Origin: Mangrovimicrobium sp033283325
GTDB taxonomy: Bacteria > Pseudomonadota > Gammaproteobacteria > Pseudomonadales > Halieaceae
Assembly (NCBI GenBank): GCA_033283325.1
Contig: JAWMQO010000006.1
Coordinates: 263,456 to 327,455, forward strand
Length of the DNA stretch: 64,000 bases
Reading direction: 5' to 3'
The translations under genes were made by a program, and so were the position numbers. Shown in pieces: positions 51,340 to 60,445 of this stretch. Below the pieces are notes generated by a model. It worked only from the letters and a program-made list of their open reading frames with translations, made no database searches and had not been told where the DNA came from. The first letter of the stretch is position 1; each line of letters opens with the position of its first letter.

Positions 51340-53124
51340 TCACTCTTCGTCGGCCGCGGGCGCCGCCTGCTGGCGCAGGCGGATATTCAGTTCGCGCAAC
51401 TGCTGTGCGCCAACCTGCCCGGGGGCGTCGGTCATCAGGCAGGCCGCGGTCTGGGTCTTGGGGAAGGCGATCACGTCGCGAATCGAACTGGTGCCGCTCA
51501 TCAGCATGATCAGGCGATCCAGGCCGAAGGCCAGCCCGCCGTGGGGCGGAGCGCCGTACTGCAGGGCCTGCAGCAGGAAGCCAAATTTCTCATTGGCTTC
51601 CTCGTCGCTGATCTCCAGGGCCTGGAATACCGCTTCCTGCATATCGCGCTGGTGAATACGCACACTGCCACCGCCCAGTTCGGTACCGTTGAGTACCATG
51701 TCATAGGCGCGGGACAGGGCGGCACCAGGGCTCGACTGCATTTCCTCCACCGAGCAGGAGGGTGCGGTGAAGGGGTGGTGCAGGGGCGTCCAGGCACCGC
51801 TGCCATCGTCTTCAAACATGGGGAAATCAACCACCCACAGCGGAGCCCAGCCTTCCCGGACCAGGCCCTGGTCTTCGGCGACTCTCAGGCGCAGGGCGCC
51901 AAGGGACTCGTTCACGACCCTGGTCTTGTCGGCGCCGAAGAAAATAATGTCGCCATCCGCCGCGCCGAGGCGCTGCATCATCTCCAGCACGACAGCATCC
52001 GGCATGAACTTGAGAATCGGCGACTGCAGGCCCTCGACTCCCGCGCCGAGATCGTTCACTTTCACCCAGGCCAGGCCGCGGGCGCCGTAAACCGACACGT
52101 AAGAGGTGTAGTCGTCGATCTCCTTGCGGCTGATACTCGCACCGCCGGGCACCTTGAGGGCGGCGACACGGCCGGCGGGGTCGTCGGCAGGACCGCGGAA
52201 GACCTTGAAGTCCACCTGCTGCATCAGGTCGTCGACGCTGACCAGTTCCATATCGATACGCAGATCCGGCTTGTCGGAACCGAAACGCTCCATCGCCTCG
52301 GCATAAGGCATGGAGGGGAACTGGGGCAGTTCGACATCCAGGGTCGACTTGAACAGGCCACGCACCATGCGCTCGGCGATATCCATGATGCCAGCCTCGT
52401 CCATGAAGGAGGTCTCGATGTCGATCTGGGTGAATTCCGGCTGGCGATCGGCGCGCAGGTCTTCGTCGCGGAAGCATTTGGCGATCTGGTAGTAGCGGTC
52501 GAAACCCGAGACCATCAGCAGCTGCTTGAACAGCTGCGGCGACTGGGGCAGAGCGAAAAACTGGCCCGGGTGGGTGCGGCTGGGAACCAGGTAGTCCCGC
52601 GCCCCTTCAGGGGTCGCCCGGGTCAGGATAGGGGTTTCGATGTCGAGGAAGCCCTCGGCGTCGAGGAAATTGCGCACCGCGGTGGTGATTTTCGAACGCA
52701 GGGCGAGGCGCTCCTGCATTTCGTGGCGGCGCAGGTCCATGTAGCGATAGCGCAGGCGGACTTCCTCGCCCACCGCAGTATGCTCATCGAGCTGGAATGG
52801 GGGCGTAACGGCGGCATTGAGGATCTCCAGCTCCTTGCCCAGGACCTCGATCTCGCCCGTCGCCATGGCCGGGTTAACCGTACCCTCGCCCCGCGCACGC
52901 ACCCGGCCGGTGATTTTCAGGACATATTCGCTGCGCACCCGGTCGGCGCGCTGGAAGTGCTCTTCGGTATCCGGGTCGAAAACCACCTGCACAATCCCGT
53001 CGCGGTCGCGCATATCCAGGAAGATGACCCCTCCATGGTCCCGGCGCCGGTCGACCCAGCCACAAATGGTGACGGTCTCGTCGATGTTGGTCGTGGACAG
53101 GGCGCCACAATAATGACTGCGCAT
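51340..53124 (-). CDS. aspS: Aspartyl-tRNA synthetase
   Basis: Class II synthetase of 594 aa. The N-terminal anticodon-binding OB domain starts HYCGALSTTNIDETVTICGW; motif 1 and 2 (FRDEDLRADRQPEFTQIDIE) and motif 3 (GGLAFGLDRLIMLMSGTSSI) are present. The bacterial GAD insertion domain lies between about 290 and 420. ATG 53124 matches the family start; the frame extends to 53334 with unrelated residues. It cannot be told from sequence alone whether it also charges tRNA-Asn. It precedes the YebC gene by 63 bases. Confidence 0.96.
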   Translation of the reverse strand: MRSHYCGALSTTNIDETVTICGWVDRRRDHGGVIFLDMRDRDGIVQVVFDPDTEEHFQRADRVRSEYVLKITGRVRARGEGTVNPAMATGEIEVLGKELEILNAAVTPPFQLDEHTAVGEEVRLRYRYMDLRRHEMQERLALRSKITTAVRNFLDAEGFLDIETPILTRATPEGARDYLVPSRTHPGQFFALPQSPQLFKQLLMVSGFDRYYQIAKCFRDEDLRADRQPEFTQIDIETSFMDEAGIMDIAERMVRGLFKSTLDVELPQFPSMPYAEAMERFGSDKPDLRIDMELVSVDDLMQQVDFKVFRGPADDPAGRVAALKVPGGASISRKEIDDYTSYVSVYGARGLAWVKVNDLGAGVEGLQSPILKFMPDAVVLEMMQRLGAADGDIIFFGADKTRVVNESLGALRLRVAEDQGLVREGWAPLWVVDFPMFEDDGSGAWTPLHHPFTAPSCSVEEMQSSPGAALSRAYDMVLNGTELGGGSVRIHQRDMQEAVFQALEISDEEANEKFGFLLQALQYGAPPHGGLAFGLDRLIMLMSGTSSIRDVIAFPKTQTAACLMTDAPGQVGAQQLRELNIRLRQQAAPAADEE

Positions 53125-53164
53125 AACTCGGTTTCCGTATGTTGGGCCCTGGGGCCGTATCATT

Positions 53165-53485
53165 TCAGGCGGGTTTCTCGCTGCCGCCGGAAGTACTTTT
53201 CTTCTCGCTGGATTTGCTGCTGGCCGCGGTCGACTCTTTCTTGGCGCCGGAACCGCTGTCACCCGACTTGGCGGGGTCGCCATGCAGGTTCTTTTTCTTG
53301 TCCCCGGACTTGAAGTCGGTCTCGTACCAGCCACCCCCTTTCAGGCGGAAGGCGGCAGCCGAGACCTTTTTCTTCAGCAGGGGCTCCCCACATTGCGGGC
53401 ACTCGACCAGCAAAGGGTCACTGATTTTCTGAATGGCTTCCAGCTCATGCCCGCAGCCCTGGCACTGATACTCGTAGATCGGCAC
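53165..53485 (-). CDS. FmdB-family zinc ribbon protein
   Basis: Protein of 106 aa. The N-terminal zinc ribbon (MPIYEYQCQGCGHELEAIQK and VECPQCGEPLLKKK) has four Cys in the CxxC-x(n)-CxxC order. The C-terminal 40 residues are Lys/Ser-rich low complexity. FmdB-type proteins were named from a formamidase regulon, but their role is unclear. It is adjacent to aspS, as in many gammaproteobacteria. Confidence 0.88.
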   Translation of the reverse strand: MPIYEYQCQGCGHELEAIQKISDPLLVECPQCGEPLLKKKVSAAAFRLKGGGWYETDFKSGDKKKNLHGDPAKSGDSGSGAKKESTAASSKSSEKKSTSGGSEKPA

Positions 53486-53674
53486 TTTCGAAACACCAAT
53501 AAATCAACGGGTTGGAGAAATTTTGAGGCGCGGATTTTAACCCAAGCTTGAGTAGAGTCCAAGCTCGGCGAAGGGCGCAATGCGGGGGCGAGGACGCCCC
53601 CACCTTGCGATGCTTTGGGAAGGGTGCCGGCCGCCCCTGGGAATCAGGTAGCAGCGGCCAGCGGAATTACGCCC

Positions 53675-54151
53675 TCAGGAGGCGGCGAATTCCTTCAGTT
53701 TCTTCAGCGGACGAATCTTGACAGCGATGCTGGCAGGTTTCGCCTTGAACATGGTTTCTTCACCAGTGAAGGGGTTGATGCCCTTGCGCGCTTTGCGGGC
53801 GGGCTTCTTCACGGTGGTAATTTTCATCACGCCGGGCAGGGTGAACTCCCCTACGCCACGCTTCTTGATGCTGCGCTCGATCAGAGTGTTCAGATCGTCG
53901 AGTACGGCGTTTACCTGCTTCTTGCTGAGCTCGGTGCTCTCGGAGAGGCTGGTAACGATCTGGCTCTTGGTCATCTTGTCGGTCAGCGCCGTAACCTTTT
54001 TTGCCGGTGCTTTCTTAACCGGCGCTTTCTTGGCTACGACCTTCTTCTTGACCGGAGCTTTCTTGGCTGTCGCTTTTTTGGCCGGGGCTTTTTTCGCTGC
54101 TACCTTTTTCTTCGCCGGAGCCTTCTTCACTGGTGCTTTTTTTGTCGCCAT
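53675..54151 (-). CDS. HU-family DNA-binding protein with histone H1-like N-terminal tail
   Basis: Protein of 158 aa. Residues about 2-55 are almost pure Lys/Ala/Pro/Val (KKAPVKKAPAKKKVAAKKAP-type repeats), like histone H1 or AlgP tails. Residues about 58-155 are an HU/IHF-type domain: MTKSQIVTSLSESTELSKKQ, VNAVLDDLNTLIERS and VGEFTLPGVMKITTVKKPAR, with the arm NPFTGEETMFKAKPAS. HU proteins normally have no such tail. The product would compact DNA more strongly or bind other partners. It is divergent from proS with a 296-bp shared upstream region. Confidence 0.9.
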   Translation of the reverse strand: MATKKAPVKKAPAKKKVAAKKAPAKKATAKKAPVKKKVVAKKAPVKKAPAKKVTALTDKMTKSQIVTSLSESTELSKKQVNAVLDDLNTLIERSIKKRGVGEFTLPGVMKITTVKKPARKARKGINPFTGEETMFKAKPASIAVKIRPLKKLKEFAAS

Positions 54152-54447
54152 TGTTTTTCGACCTTCCCTAATAGTGAAATGGATCTAGTGTGTGCCTCGG
54201 CGTTCCGCATCCCCTACTGCACTGGCGGCAACACAAGCCACCACAAACATATAAAGCATGAAACGCTGTAATACAAGCGTTTTCGCGGGTCGAGGCGGAA
54301 ATTACCCTGTTTTTTAAGGCCCGAAGCGGCAGCACGTCACAAAAGCACCAAAACAGCGCGGCAGTTTCACCACTCCTCCCGCCATTTACCGGCGTGAGCT
54401 TCGCAACTAAAATGTGCCTCCAAGTAATCTCTCCGGGCTTTTTCCCC
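54152..54447. other. 296-bp divergent upstream region of HU-H1 gene and proS
   Basis: No gene is visible. An inverted repeat (GAAACGCT at 54260-54267, AGCGTTTTC at 54276-54284, with one bulged T) lies between the two divergent starts and may be an operator. The region is AT-richer than its neighbours. Confidence 0.4.
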
Positions 54448-56160
54448 ATGCGCAGCAGCCAATTTCTTATTTCCACCCTCAAGGAAACACCCTCCGACGC
54501 GGAAGTCATCAGCCACCAGCTGATGCTGCGGGCAGGGATCATCCGCAAACTGGCCTCCGGGCTGTATACCTGGCTCCCGCTCGGCCTGCGAGTCCTGCGC
54601 AAAGTCGAAAACGTGGTCCGCGAGGAGATGGATAAGGCCGGCGCCCTGGAAGTCTGCATGCCTGTCGTACAACCGGCGGAGCTTTGGCAGGAATCGGGGC
54701 GCTGGGAACAGTACGGCCCTGAATTACTACGCATAAAGGACCGGCACGACCGCGACTTCTGCCTGGGACCGACGCACGAGGAGGTAATCACGGACCTGGT
54801 GCGCAATGAGATCAAGAGCTACAGGCAACTGCCGATCAATCTCTACCAGATCCAGACCAAGGTTCGCGATGAAATTCGCCCGCGTTTCGGCATCATGCGC
54901 TCCCGCGAGTTCCTGATGAAGGATGCCTACTCCTTCCACACCGACCAGGCATCACTGGAAGAAACCTACCAGCTGATGCACCGGGCCTATACAAACATTT
55001 TCACCCGGCTCGGCCTCGACTTCCGTCCGGTGATCGCAGATACCGGCAGTATTGGTGGCAGCGCCTCCCACGAATTCCATGTGCTGGCCGGCTCCGGAGA
55101 GGACGCAATCGCCTTTTCCGACAGTTCCGACTACGCGGCCAACGTTGAAATGGCGGAAGCGGTCGCGCCCGCTGGCGAACGGCCCGCCCCCGCCTGTGAA
55201 ATGAAGGAAGTCGCGACGCCCGGTGTAAAAAGTATCGAGGACGTCGCTGCTTTCCTTTCCCTCGAGCCTGCGACAACAGTCAAAACCCTGGTCGTGCAGG
55301 GCGAGGAAGAAGGCAGCCTGGTAGCCCTGGTGCTGCGCGGCGACCATCAACTCAACGGTATCAAGGCGGAGAAACTGGGGGGTATCGCCAACCCCCTGCG
55401 CATGGCCGAAGAGGACGAAGTCAAAGCTGCATGCGGCGCCGGTTTCGGCTCACTGGGCCCGGTCGGGCTGGGTATCCCGGTCATCGTCGACCGCAGCGCC
55501 GCACAGCTCGCCGATTTCTGCTGTGGAGCAAACCGCGACGAATTTCACCTCACCGGCGTAAATTGGCAGCGCGATTGCCCACTCCCGCGCGTGGAAGACC
55601 TGCGGGAAGTGGTCGAAGGCGACCCGAGCCCGGATGGCAGCGGCAGCCTGATGATTCGCCGCGGCATCGAGGTCGGGCATATCTTCCAGCTCGGCACCAA
55701 GTACAGTGAAGCCATGCAGGCGAAAGCCCTGGATGAGCACGGCAAGAACATCACCATGACCATGGGCTGTTACGGCATCGGTGTCAGCCGGGTGGTGGCA
55801 GCGGCGATCGAACAGAACTACGACGAGCAGGGCATTATCTGGCCTGAGGCCATGGCGCCCTTCCAGTTGGCAATCGTCCCGCTGAATATGCAGAAGTCGG
55901 AAGCGGTTGCCGCCTGTGCCGAAGACCTCTACGACAAACTGCGCGCGCTCGGGATCGATGTCCTGCTGGATGATCGCAACGAACGACCCGGTGTCAAATT
56001 TGCCGACATCGAACTGATCGGCATTCCGCACCGGATCGTCATCGGTGATCGCGCCCTCGGCGAGGGGAATATCGAGTACAAGGGGCGGCGGGATAGCGAC
56101 TCCCAGCTCATAGCGGTAGGCGATAGCCTCGACTTCCTGCGGCAAATCTTCGGAAAATAG
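54448..56160 (+). CDS. proS: Prolyl-tRNA synthetase
   Basis: Class II synthetase of 570 aa of the bacterial type with an editing (INS) domain at about 225-385. The N-terminal MRSSQFLISTLKETPSDAEV, motif 2 and the proline-binding FCLGPTHEEVITDL are present, as are the catalytic TYQLMHRAYTNIFTRLGLDF and GCYGIGVSRVVAAAIEQNYD regions, plus an anticodon-binding C-terminal domain. The ATG at 54448 matches the family; an earlier in-frame start at 54394 is unlikely. A lytic transglycosylase gene starts seven bases downstream. Confidence 0.96.
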   Translation: MRSSQFLISTLKETPSDAEVISHQLMLRAGIIRKLASGLYTWLPLGLRVLRKVENVVREEMDKAGALEVCMPVVQPAELWQESGRWEQYGPELLRIKDRHDRDFCLGPTHEEVITDLVRNEIKSYRQLPINLYQIQTKVRDEIRPRFGIMRSREFLMKDAYSFHTDQASLEETYQLMHRAYTNIFTRLGLDFRPVIADTGSIGGSASHEFHVLAGSGEDAIAFSDSSDYAANVEMAEAVAPAGERPAPACEMKEVATPGVKSIEDVAAFLSLEPATTVKTLVVQGEEEGSLVALVLRGDHQLNGIKAEKLGGIANPLRMAEEDEVKAACGAGFGSLGPVGLGIPVIVDRSAAQLADFCCGANRDEFHLTGVNWQRDCPLPRVEDLREVVEGDPSPDGSGSLMIRRGIEVGHIFQLGTKYSEAMQAKALDEHGKNITMTMGCYGIGVSRVVAAAIEQNYDEQGIIWPEAMAPFQLAIVPLNMQKSEAVAACAEDLYDKLRALGIDVLLDDRNERPGVKFADIELIGIPHRIVIGDRALGEGNIEYKGRRDSDSQLIAVGDSLDFLRQIFGK

Positions 56161-56167
56161 GCCCGCA

Positions 56168-56755
56168 ATGCTACGCAGCCTTGCCACCCTCTGGCTGCTG
56201 TTGTTTGCCTGTGCTGCCGCCTCGCAACCCGCTGATGAAAAGGAGCGCGAGGAACTGCGCGCGTTCCTCGACAGCACCATCAACGGCGCACACAGCTTCG
56301 AGGACCGCTACGATGCCGAGGTCTGGCTGGTCGATATGTCCGCTCGCCTGGAGAAATTCGTCCCCGAACCGAAGCGCAGACTGCATCTCCTGAAACAGAT
56401 TCACGCCGCGGCATCGCGGGCGGAATTACCGCCGGAGCTGGTTCTCTCGGTGATCGAGGTGGAAAGCCACTTTGACCGCTTCGCCATTTCCAGGGTAGGC
56501 GCACAGGGGATGATGCAGGTAATGCCCTTCTGGAAGGATGAGATCGGCCGCCCTGACGACAACCTGACCCTGAACGAAACCAATTTCGCCTACGGCTGCC
56601 GAATCCTCCAGTTCTACCTGCAGAAAGAGGACGGCCACCTGCATCGCGCACTGGCCCGTTACAATGGTTCTGTGGGCAGCCGTCGATATTCCAATCTGGT
56701 CTACCGGGCCTGGAGTGAGCGCTGGCGCACCGCCCCGCTCAACTGGGCCGATTGA
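56168..56755 (+). CDS. Lytic transglycosylase domain protein
   Basis: Exported 195-aa protein with a soluble lytic transglycosylase (SLT) domain. The signal peptide is SLATLWLLLFACAAASQ. The catalytic Glu lies in LVLSVIEVESHFDRFAIS, followed by GAQGMMQVMPFWKDEIG and the C-terminal ARYNGSVGSRRYSNLVYRAW. It would cleave peptidoglycan with formation of anhydromuropeptides. It begins seven bases after proS and is likely co-transcribed. Confidence 0.88.
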   Translation: MLRSLATLWLLLFACAAASQPADEKEREELRAFLDSTINGAHSFEDRYDAEVWLVDMSARLEKFVPEPKRRLHLLKQIHAAASRAELPPELVLSVIEVESHFDRFAISRVGAQGMMQVMPFWKDEIGRPDDNLTLNETNFAYGCRILQFYLQKEDGHLHRALARYNGSVGSRRYSNLVYRAWSERWRTAPLNWAD

Positions 56756-56846
56756 GCGCAGCCCTGTCGGAGATATTTGCAGGCCCTGTTTGACATCAGC
56801 CCCCCCCCTGCCCAAGATGGACCCTGGGGTGGGGCGTGATTGAATA

Positions 56847-57692
56847 ATGAACGGAATTACCGAGCTCAGTCGCTGGAACAAGGATCTTTCGCTTACCATT
56901 GCAGCATTGGGTGAGGATAATTTTTTCCCCACCCTGTTCAAGACCATCCACGCCCAGGTGCCCATCGACTACCCACAGGTCTGGCTCTACCACAAGGACC
57001 TTCCGCCCAGGGTTCTGTACCACAAGATTCCCCCGCATGCCGTCCCGACACAGATAGACCAGTACCTCGACGGCCCCTACCGGGAAGATCCCTTCTACCA
57101 GACCTCGATGCGCGGCCCCAAGGCGCGAATTTACCGCCTGTCCAGGGTCGCCCTCGGCGACATGGAACAGACCGCCTACTACCAGGAGTATTACGCCGAC
57201 ACAGGCACTGTCGATGAGGCAGTCTTCGTCGCGCGCCTGCCCGGCGGCAACGTCATCAACCTCAGCATGATGCGACTGCCGGAGCGGGGGCCTTTCTCCG
57301 ACGAGGAGTACGAGCGCCTCTACCTGCTGGCGGACCCGGTAGCCGAATTGCTGAAGTCCCACAGCCAACACAGCGAGTTTGCCATCAAGAACCTGATCCA
57401 GCCGGGCATCAACCACCAGATCGACCTCGCCTTCAGGACCTTTGGCTCTACCCTGCTCTCACCGCGGGAAAAGGACGTGCTGGAGCTCATGCTGCGCGGC
57501 TACAGTACCGAATCCTCCGCCGGCAAACTGGAAATCGCGGTGGAAACCGTGCGCAGGCACCGCAAGAATATCTACCGTAAGCTCGACGTCAGTTCGCAAA
57601 CCGACCTGTTCTCCCTGTTCATCAACTCTCTCTCCTGCCTGGGTGAGGCGGCCGGCGACGACCCCCTGAAAGTCTATATGGCCCCCCCCTAG
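56847..57692 (+). CDS. LuxR-family transcription regulator
   Basis: Regulator of 281 aa. The C-terminal helix-turn-helix (LLSPREKDVLELMLRGYSTE and AVETVRRHRKNIYRKLDVSS) is typical of LuxR/FixJ proteins. The N-terminal 190 residues have no recognised receiver or autoinducer-binding domain; they contain an aromatic-rich segment (PQVWLYHKDLPPRVLYHKIP). It lies 93 bases upstream of a glutamine-synthetase-like ligase on the same strand and probably controls it (inference). Confidence 0.85.
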   Translation: MNGITELSRWNKDLSLTIAALGEDNFFPTLFKTIHAQVPIDYPQVWLYHKDLPPRVLYHKIPPHAVPTQIDQYLDGPYREDPFYQTSMRGPKARIYRLSRVALGDMEQTAYYQEYYADTGTVDEAVFVARLPGGNVINLSMMRLPERGPFSDEEYERLYLLADPVAELLKSHSQHSEFAIKNLIQPGINHQIDLAFRTFGSTLLSPREKDVLELMLRGYSTESSAGKLEIAVETVRRHRKNIYRKLDVSSQTDLFSLFINSLSCLGEAAGDDPLKVYMAPP

Positions 57693-57785
57693 GCCGGCCG
57701 TGCGAGGCTCTTGCCCCATCGGGGGCATTGCGGGAAATACCGTTTCATCTAATAGTGGACACTTACTTCCACACGGAATACCGGC

Positions 57786-59129
57786 GTGTCCATCGAAGCC
57801 GACTGGTTCCTGCGGGCCCACCCCGAAATAACCACCATTGAAGCGCTGCTCCCCGACTGCAACGGGGTCATGCGCGGGAAATGGGTTCCCCGGCAGAAAG
57901 TGGAAAAGGTTTTCGCCGGTGACCTGAAACTCCCGCGCACAGTAATGAGCCTCGACATCTGGGGCCGCGACGTGGCGGAGCTGGTATTCGCCACCGGCGA
58001 CGACGACGGCATCTGCCTGCCCATAGAAGGTACCCTCCTGCCCGCACCCTGGTCCCCCGGCGGCGAACACGGACAGATGTTGATGTCCATGTACCTGCCC
58101 GACGGCACACCCTTCCCCGGCGACCCCAGCCATGTCCTGGCGGAGGTGGTCAAACGCTTCCATGAACAGGGCTGGCGGCCGGTGGTGGCGGCGGAACTGG
58201 AGTTCTGCCTGGTATCAAAGGAGGGCAACCTGCCCCGCCACACCTGCCCGACCCCCGACGGCGACGACCCGGTCGGCGGCAACAGCTACTCGCTCGACGC
58301 CCTGGCGCGGCACCGGGAGATGCTGGAGGAAATCCGGCTCAGCTGTGAGGTACAGGACCTGCCCTTTGACGGCCTGGTCAAGGAATCCGCGCCCTCTCAG
58401 TACGAGTTGAACATGCAGCACAGCGACGATCCCCTGCGCGCTGCCCGCCAGGTGCTGATGATGAAGCGCCTGGTCAAGGGAGTTGCCGCCAAACACGGGC
58501 TGGTGGCCAGTTTCATGGCCAAACCCTTCGCCGGCGAGTCCGGTAATGGGATGCATGTGCACTGCAGCGTACTGGACGAGAACGGCGCCAATATCTTCAA
58601 TGATGGCTCCGAGAAAGGTACCCCGCTCCTGCAGCAGGCCATCGGCGGCTGCCTGAATTACATGGCCGACTCCATGGCCATTTTCGCCCCCAACTACAAC
58701 TCCTACCGGCGCTTCCAGAAGGGCTGCCACGCCCCCACCTACCCTTGCTGGGGCTACGAGAACCGCACTGTCGCCCTGCGCGTCCCCGCCGGTAATCCGG
58801 CCGCCCGCCGGCTGGAACACCGGGTGGCCGGCGCCGACGCCAACCCTTACCTGCTGTTCGCGGTCATCCTGGCGGGTGTCCTCGAAGGCATCAACGAGAA
58901 CCTTTCCCCCGGGGATCCTGTCGACGGCGACGGCTATGCCCAGCAATCGGACAGCCTGCCCCTGTATATGCCCGAGGCGGTCCGCCAGTTCAGCGGCTCC
59001 GACTTCATCCGCAATTCACTCGGGGAAGAACTGCAGAACATCTATGGTCTGAGCAAGCAGCAGGAGATCGACGAGTTTCGCAAGCGCGTTACCGAATTCG
59101 AGTACCAGTCCTTCCTGGAGCGCCTCTAG
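57786..59129 (+). CDS. Glutamine synthetase family ligase (gamma-glutamylpolyamine type)
   Basis: Cytoplasmic enzyme of 447 aa. The GS catalytic core is complete: VVAAELEFCLV (metal-binding Glu), GNGMHVHCSVLDENG, AGADANPYLLFAVILAG. The N-terminus (EALLPDCNGVMRGKWVPRQK) resembles PuuA-type enzymes that ligate glutamate to putrescine or similar amines, rather than the housekeeping GlnA. The adenylylation-site Tyr region of GlnA is absent. It starts with GTG. The preceding LuxR gene suggests induction by an amine (inference). Confidence 0.85.
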   Translation: MSIEADWFLRAHPEITTIEALLPDCNGVMRGKWVPRQKVEKVFAGDLKLPRTVMSLDIWGRDVAELVFATGDDDGICLPIEGTLLPAPWSPGGEHGQMLMSMYLPDGTPFPGDPSHVLAEVVKRFHEQGWRPVVAAELEFCLVSKEGNLPRHTCPTPDGDDPVGGNSYSLDALARHREMLEEIRLSCEVQDLPFDGLVKESAPSQYELNMQHSDDPLRAARQVLMMKRLVKGVAAKHGLVASFMAKPFAGESGNGMHVHCSVLDENGANIFNDGSEKGTPLLQQAIGGCLNYMADSMAIFAPNYNSYRRFQKGCHAPTYPCWGYENRTVALRVPAGNPAARRLEHRVAGADANPYLLFAVILAGVLEGINENLSPGDPVDGDGYAQQSDSLPLYMPEAVRQFSGSDFIRNSLGEELQNIYGLSKQQEIDEFRKRVTEFEYQSFLERL

Positions 59130-59213
59130 AGGGCCTGCCCGTTACGCCGGCAAACGGCAGAATTGGCGGAAAAAGCCATGTACCCTCCGCGTCCCAGGGA
59201 GGAAAATGAGAGC

Positions 59214-60074
59214 ATGATTACCACCTTGCGCCCCCAGCGCTGGCTGCGCCTGACCGCCATGCTCCTGCTCTCCCTCAGCTTCGGGCCGACGGGCAGCGCG
59301 GCGCAATCGAAGGCCAGCGACCAGCGCGCCCTGAACTGCGCCGAGCACCTGGGCAGCCTGCCCGTGGCCCTGGGCCAGGCCCTGCCCGCCAATCTAGAGA
59401 TCCTCAGCTGGAACATCCGCAAGACCCGCGACCAGGGCTGGCAGGAAGACCTGCTGCGGCTGGGCGCTGACGCCAACCTCTCGTTTATCCAGGAAGCGGC
59501 GCTGCAGGCACGCCTCGGTGAATTGTGGCCGGGCGGCCCGGTCTACCAGTCCTTTGCCCAGGGCTATGTCTCCGCGGCCGAAGTGACCGGGGTGATGACC
59601 TTGAGCTCTCACGCACCGACCATGCAGTGCAATTTCACCAGTATCGAACCCTGGCTGGGTACGCCCAAGGCGGCGACAGTTACCGAGCACGCCATCGACG
59701 GTTACCCGCAGCGACTGCTGGCGATCAATATTCACGCGGTGAATTTCACCCTGGGGCTGGAAGACCTGGAAGCCCAGATACGCCCGCTCACCCAGGTGTT
59801 GGCCCGACACAAGGGCCCGGTGATCCTCGCCGGCGACTTCAATACCTGGAGCGCTGCGCGGGCGGTCCTGGTGGGGCGTGCCCTGGAATCCCTCGGCCTG
59901 CAGCCGCTGCACTTCGATCCCGACCTGCGCTCCAGGGCCTTCGGCCGACCGCTGGATCACATCTACGTGCGCGGGCTCCAGGTGGAAAACACTGAGGTCA
60001 TTCCTGTCAGCAGTTCCGACCACAACCCCCTGCGGGCAAGCCTGCGCCTGCTCGCACAGGAGCAAGTCCAGTGA
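59214..60074 (+). CDS. Exported endonuclease/exonuclease/phosphatase family protein
   Basis: Exported 286-aa protein with an EEP fold. A signal peptide (RWLRLTAMLLLSLSFGPTGS) is followed by catalytic-type motifs: LEILSWNIRKTRDQGW, ADANLSFIQEAAL, VILAGDFNTWS and a C-terminal SSDHNPLRASL with the Asp-His pair. Substrate (DNA or phosphoester) cannot be told. AGGGAGG lies 11 bases before ATG 59214; an in-frame ATG at 59178 is an alternative. The DUF5329 gene overlaps its stop (GTGA). Confidence 0.8.
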   Translation: MITTLRPQRWLRLTAMLLLSLSFGPTGSAAQSKASDQRALNCAEHLGSLPVALGQALPANLEILSWNIRKTRDQGWQEDLLRLGADANLSFIQEAALQARLGELWPGGPVYQSFAQGYVSAAEVTGVMTLSSHAPTMQCNFTSIEPWLGTPKAATVTEHAIDGYPQRLLAINIHAVNFTLGLEDLEAQIRPLTQVLARHKGPVILAGDFNTWSAARAVLVGRALESLGLQPLHFDPDLRSRAFGRPLDHIYVRGLQVENTEVIPVSSSDHNPLRASLRLLAQEQVQ

Positions 60075-60439
60075 GGGGGCAAATGGCAATCCTGGTTGCC
60101 GGTCTGGGGATATGCTGCCTGGGCGCGGTGGCCGCCGCGAATGAAACCCCGGAGCAGGAGATCCACTACCTGATCGAATTCGTCCGGGGAAGTGGCTGTA
60201 CCTTCCATCGCAACGGCACGGACTACCCTTCGGGCGAAGCCGCCGAGCACCTGCAACTCAAGTACCGCCGCGGCGCTCGCTACGCGGACACCGCGGAGCA
60301 TTTCATCGACCGGCTGGCGAGTGAGAGCTCCTGGTCCGGCAAAGCCTATACGGTGACCTGCGAGGGGGTGAGCGAGCCCTCCGCCAGCTGGCTGCACCGC
60401 GCCCTCGACCAGTACCGGGAGGGCGGGCCGGAGTCCTGA
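60071..60439 (+). CDS. DUF5329 family protein
   Basis: Exported 122-aa protein. A hydrophobic signal (AILVAGLGICCLGAVAAA) precedes the DUF5329 pattern EIHYLIEFVRGSGCTFHRNG and FIDRLASESSWSGKAYTVTC with two Cys that could form a disulphide. Function is unknown. The GTG at 60071 overlaps the upstream TGA, which supports coupling with the EEP protein; ATG 60083 is the alternative. Confidence 0.78.
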   Translation: MRGQMAILVAGLGICCLGAVAAANETPEQEIHYLIEFVRGSGCTFHRNGTDYPSGEAAEHLQLKYRRGARYADTAEHFIDRLASESSWSGKAYTVTCEGVSEPSASWLHRALDQYREGGPES

Positions 60440-60445
60440 ACGGGT

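Noticed and set aside
50932..53313. Very long open frame (793 codons) antisense to aspS and the YebC gene
   Set aside because: It is opposite clear genes on the other strand, His/Gly/Arg-rich as expected of GC-rich antisense frames, and has no family pattern.
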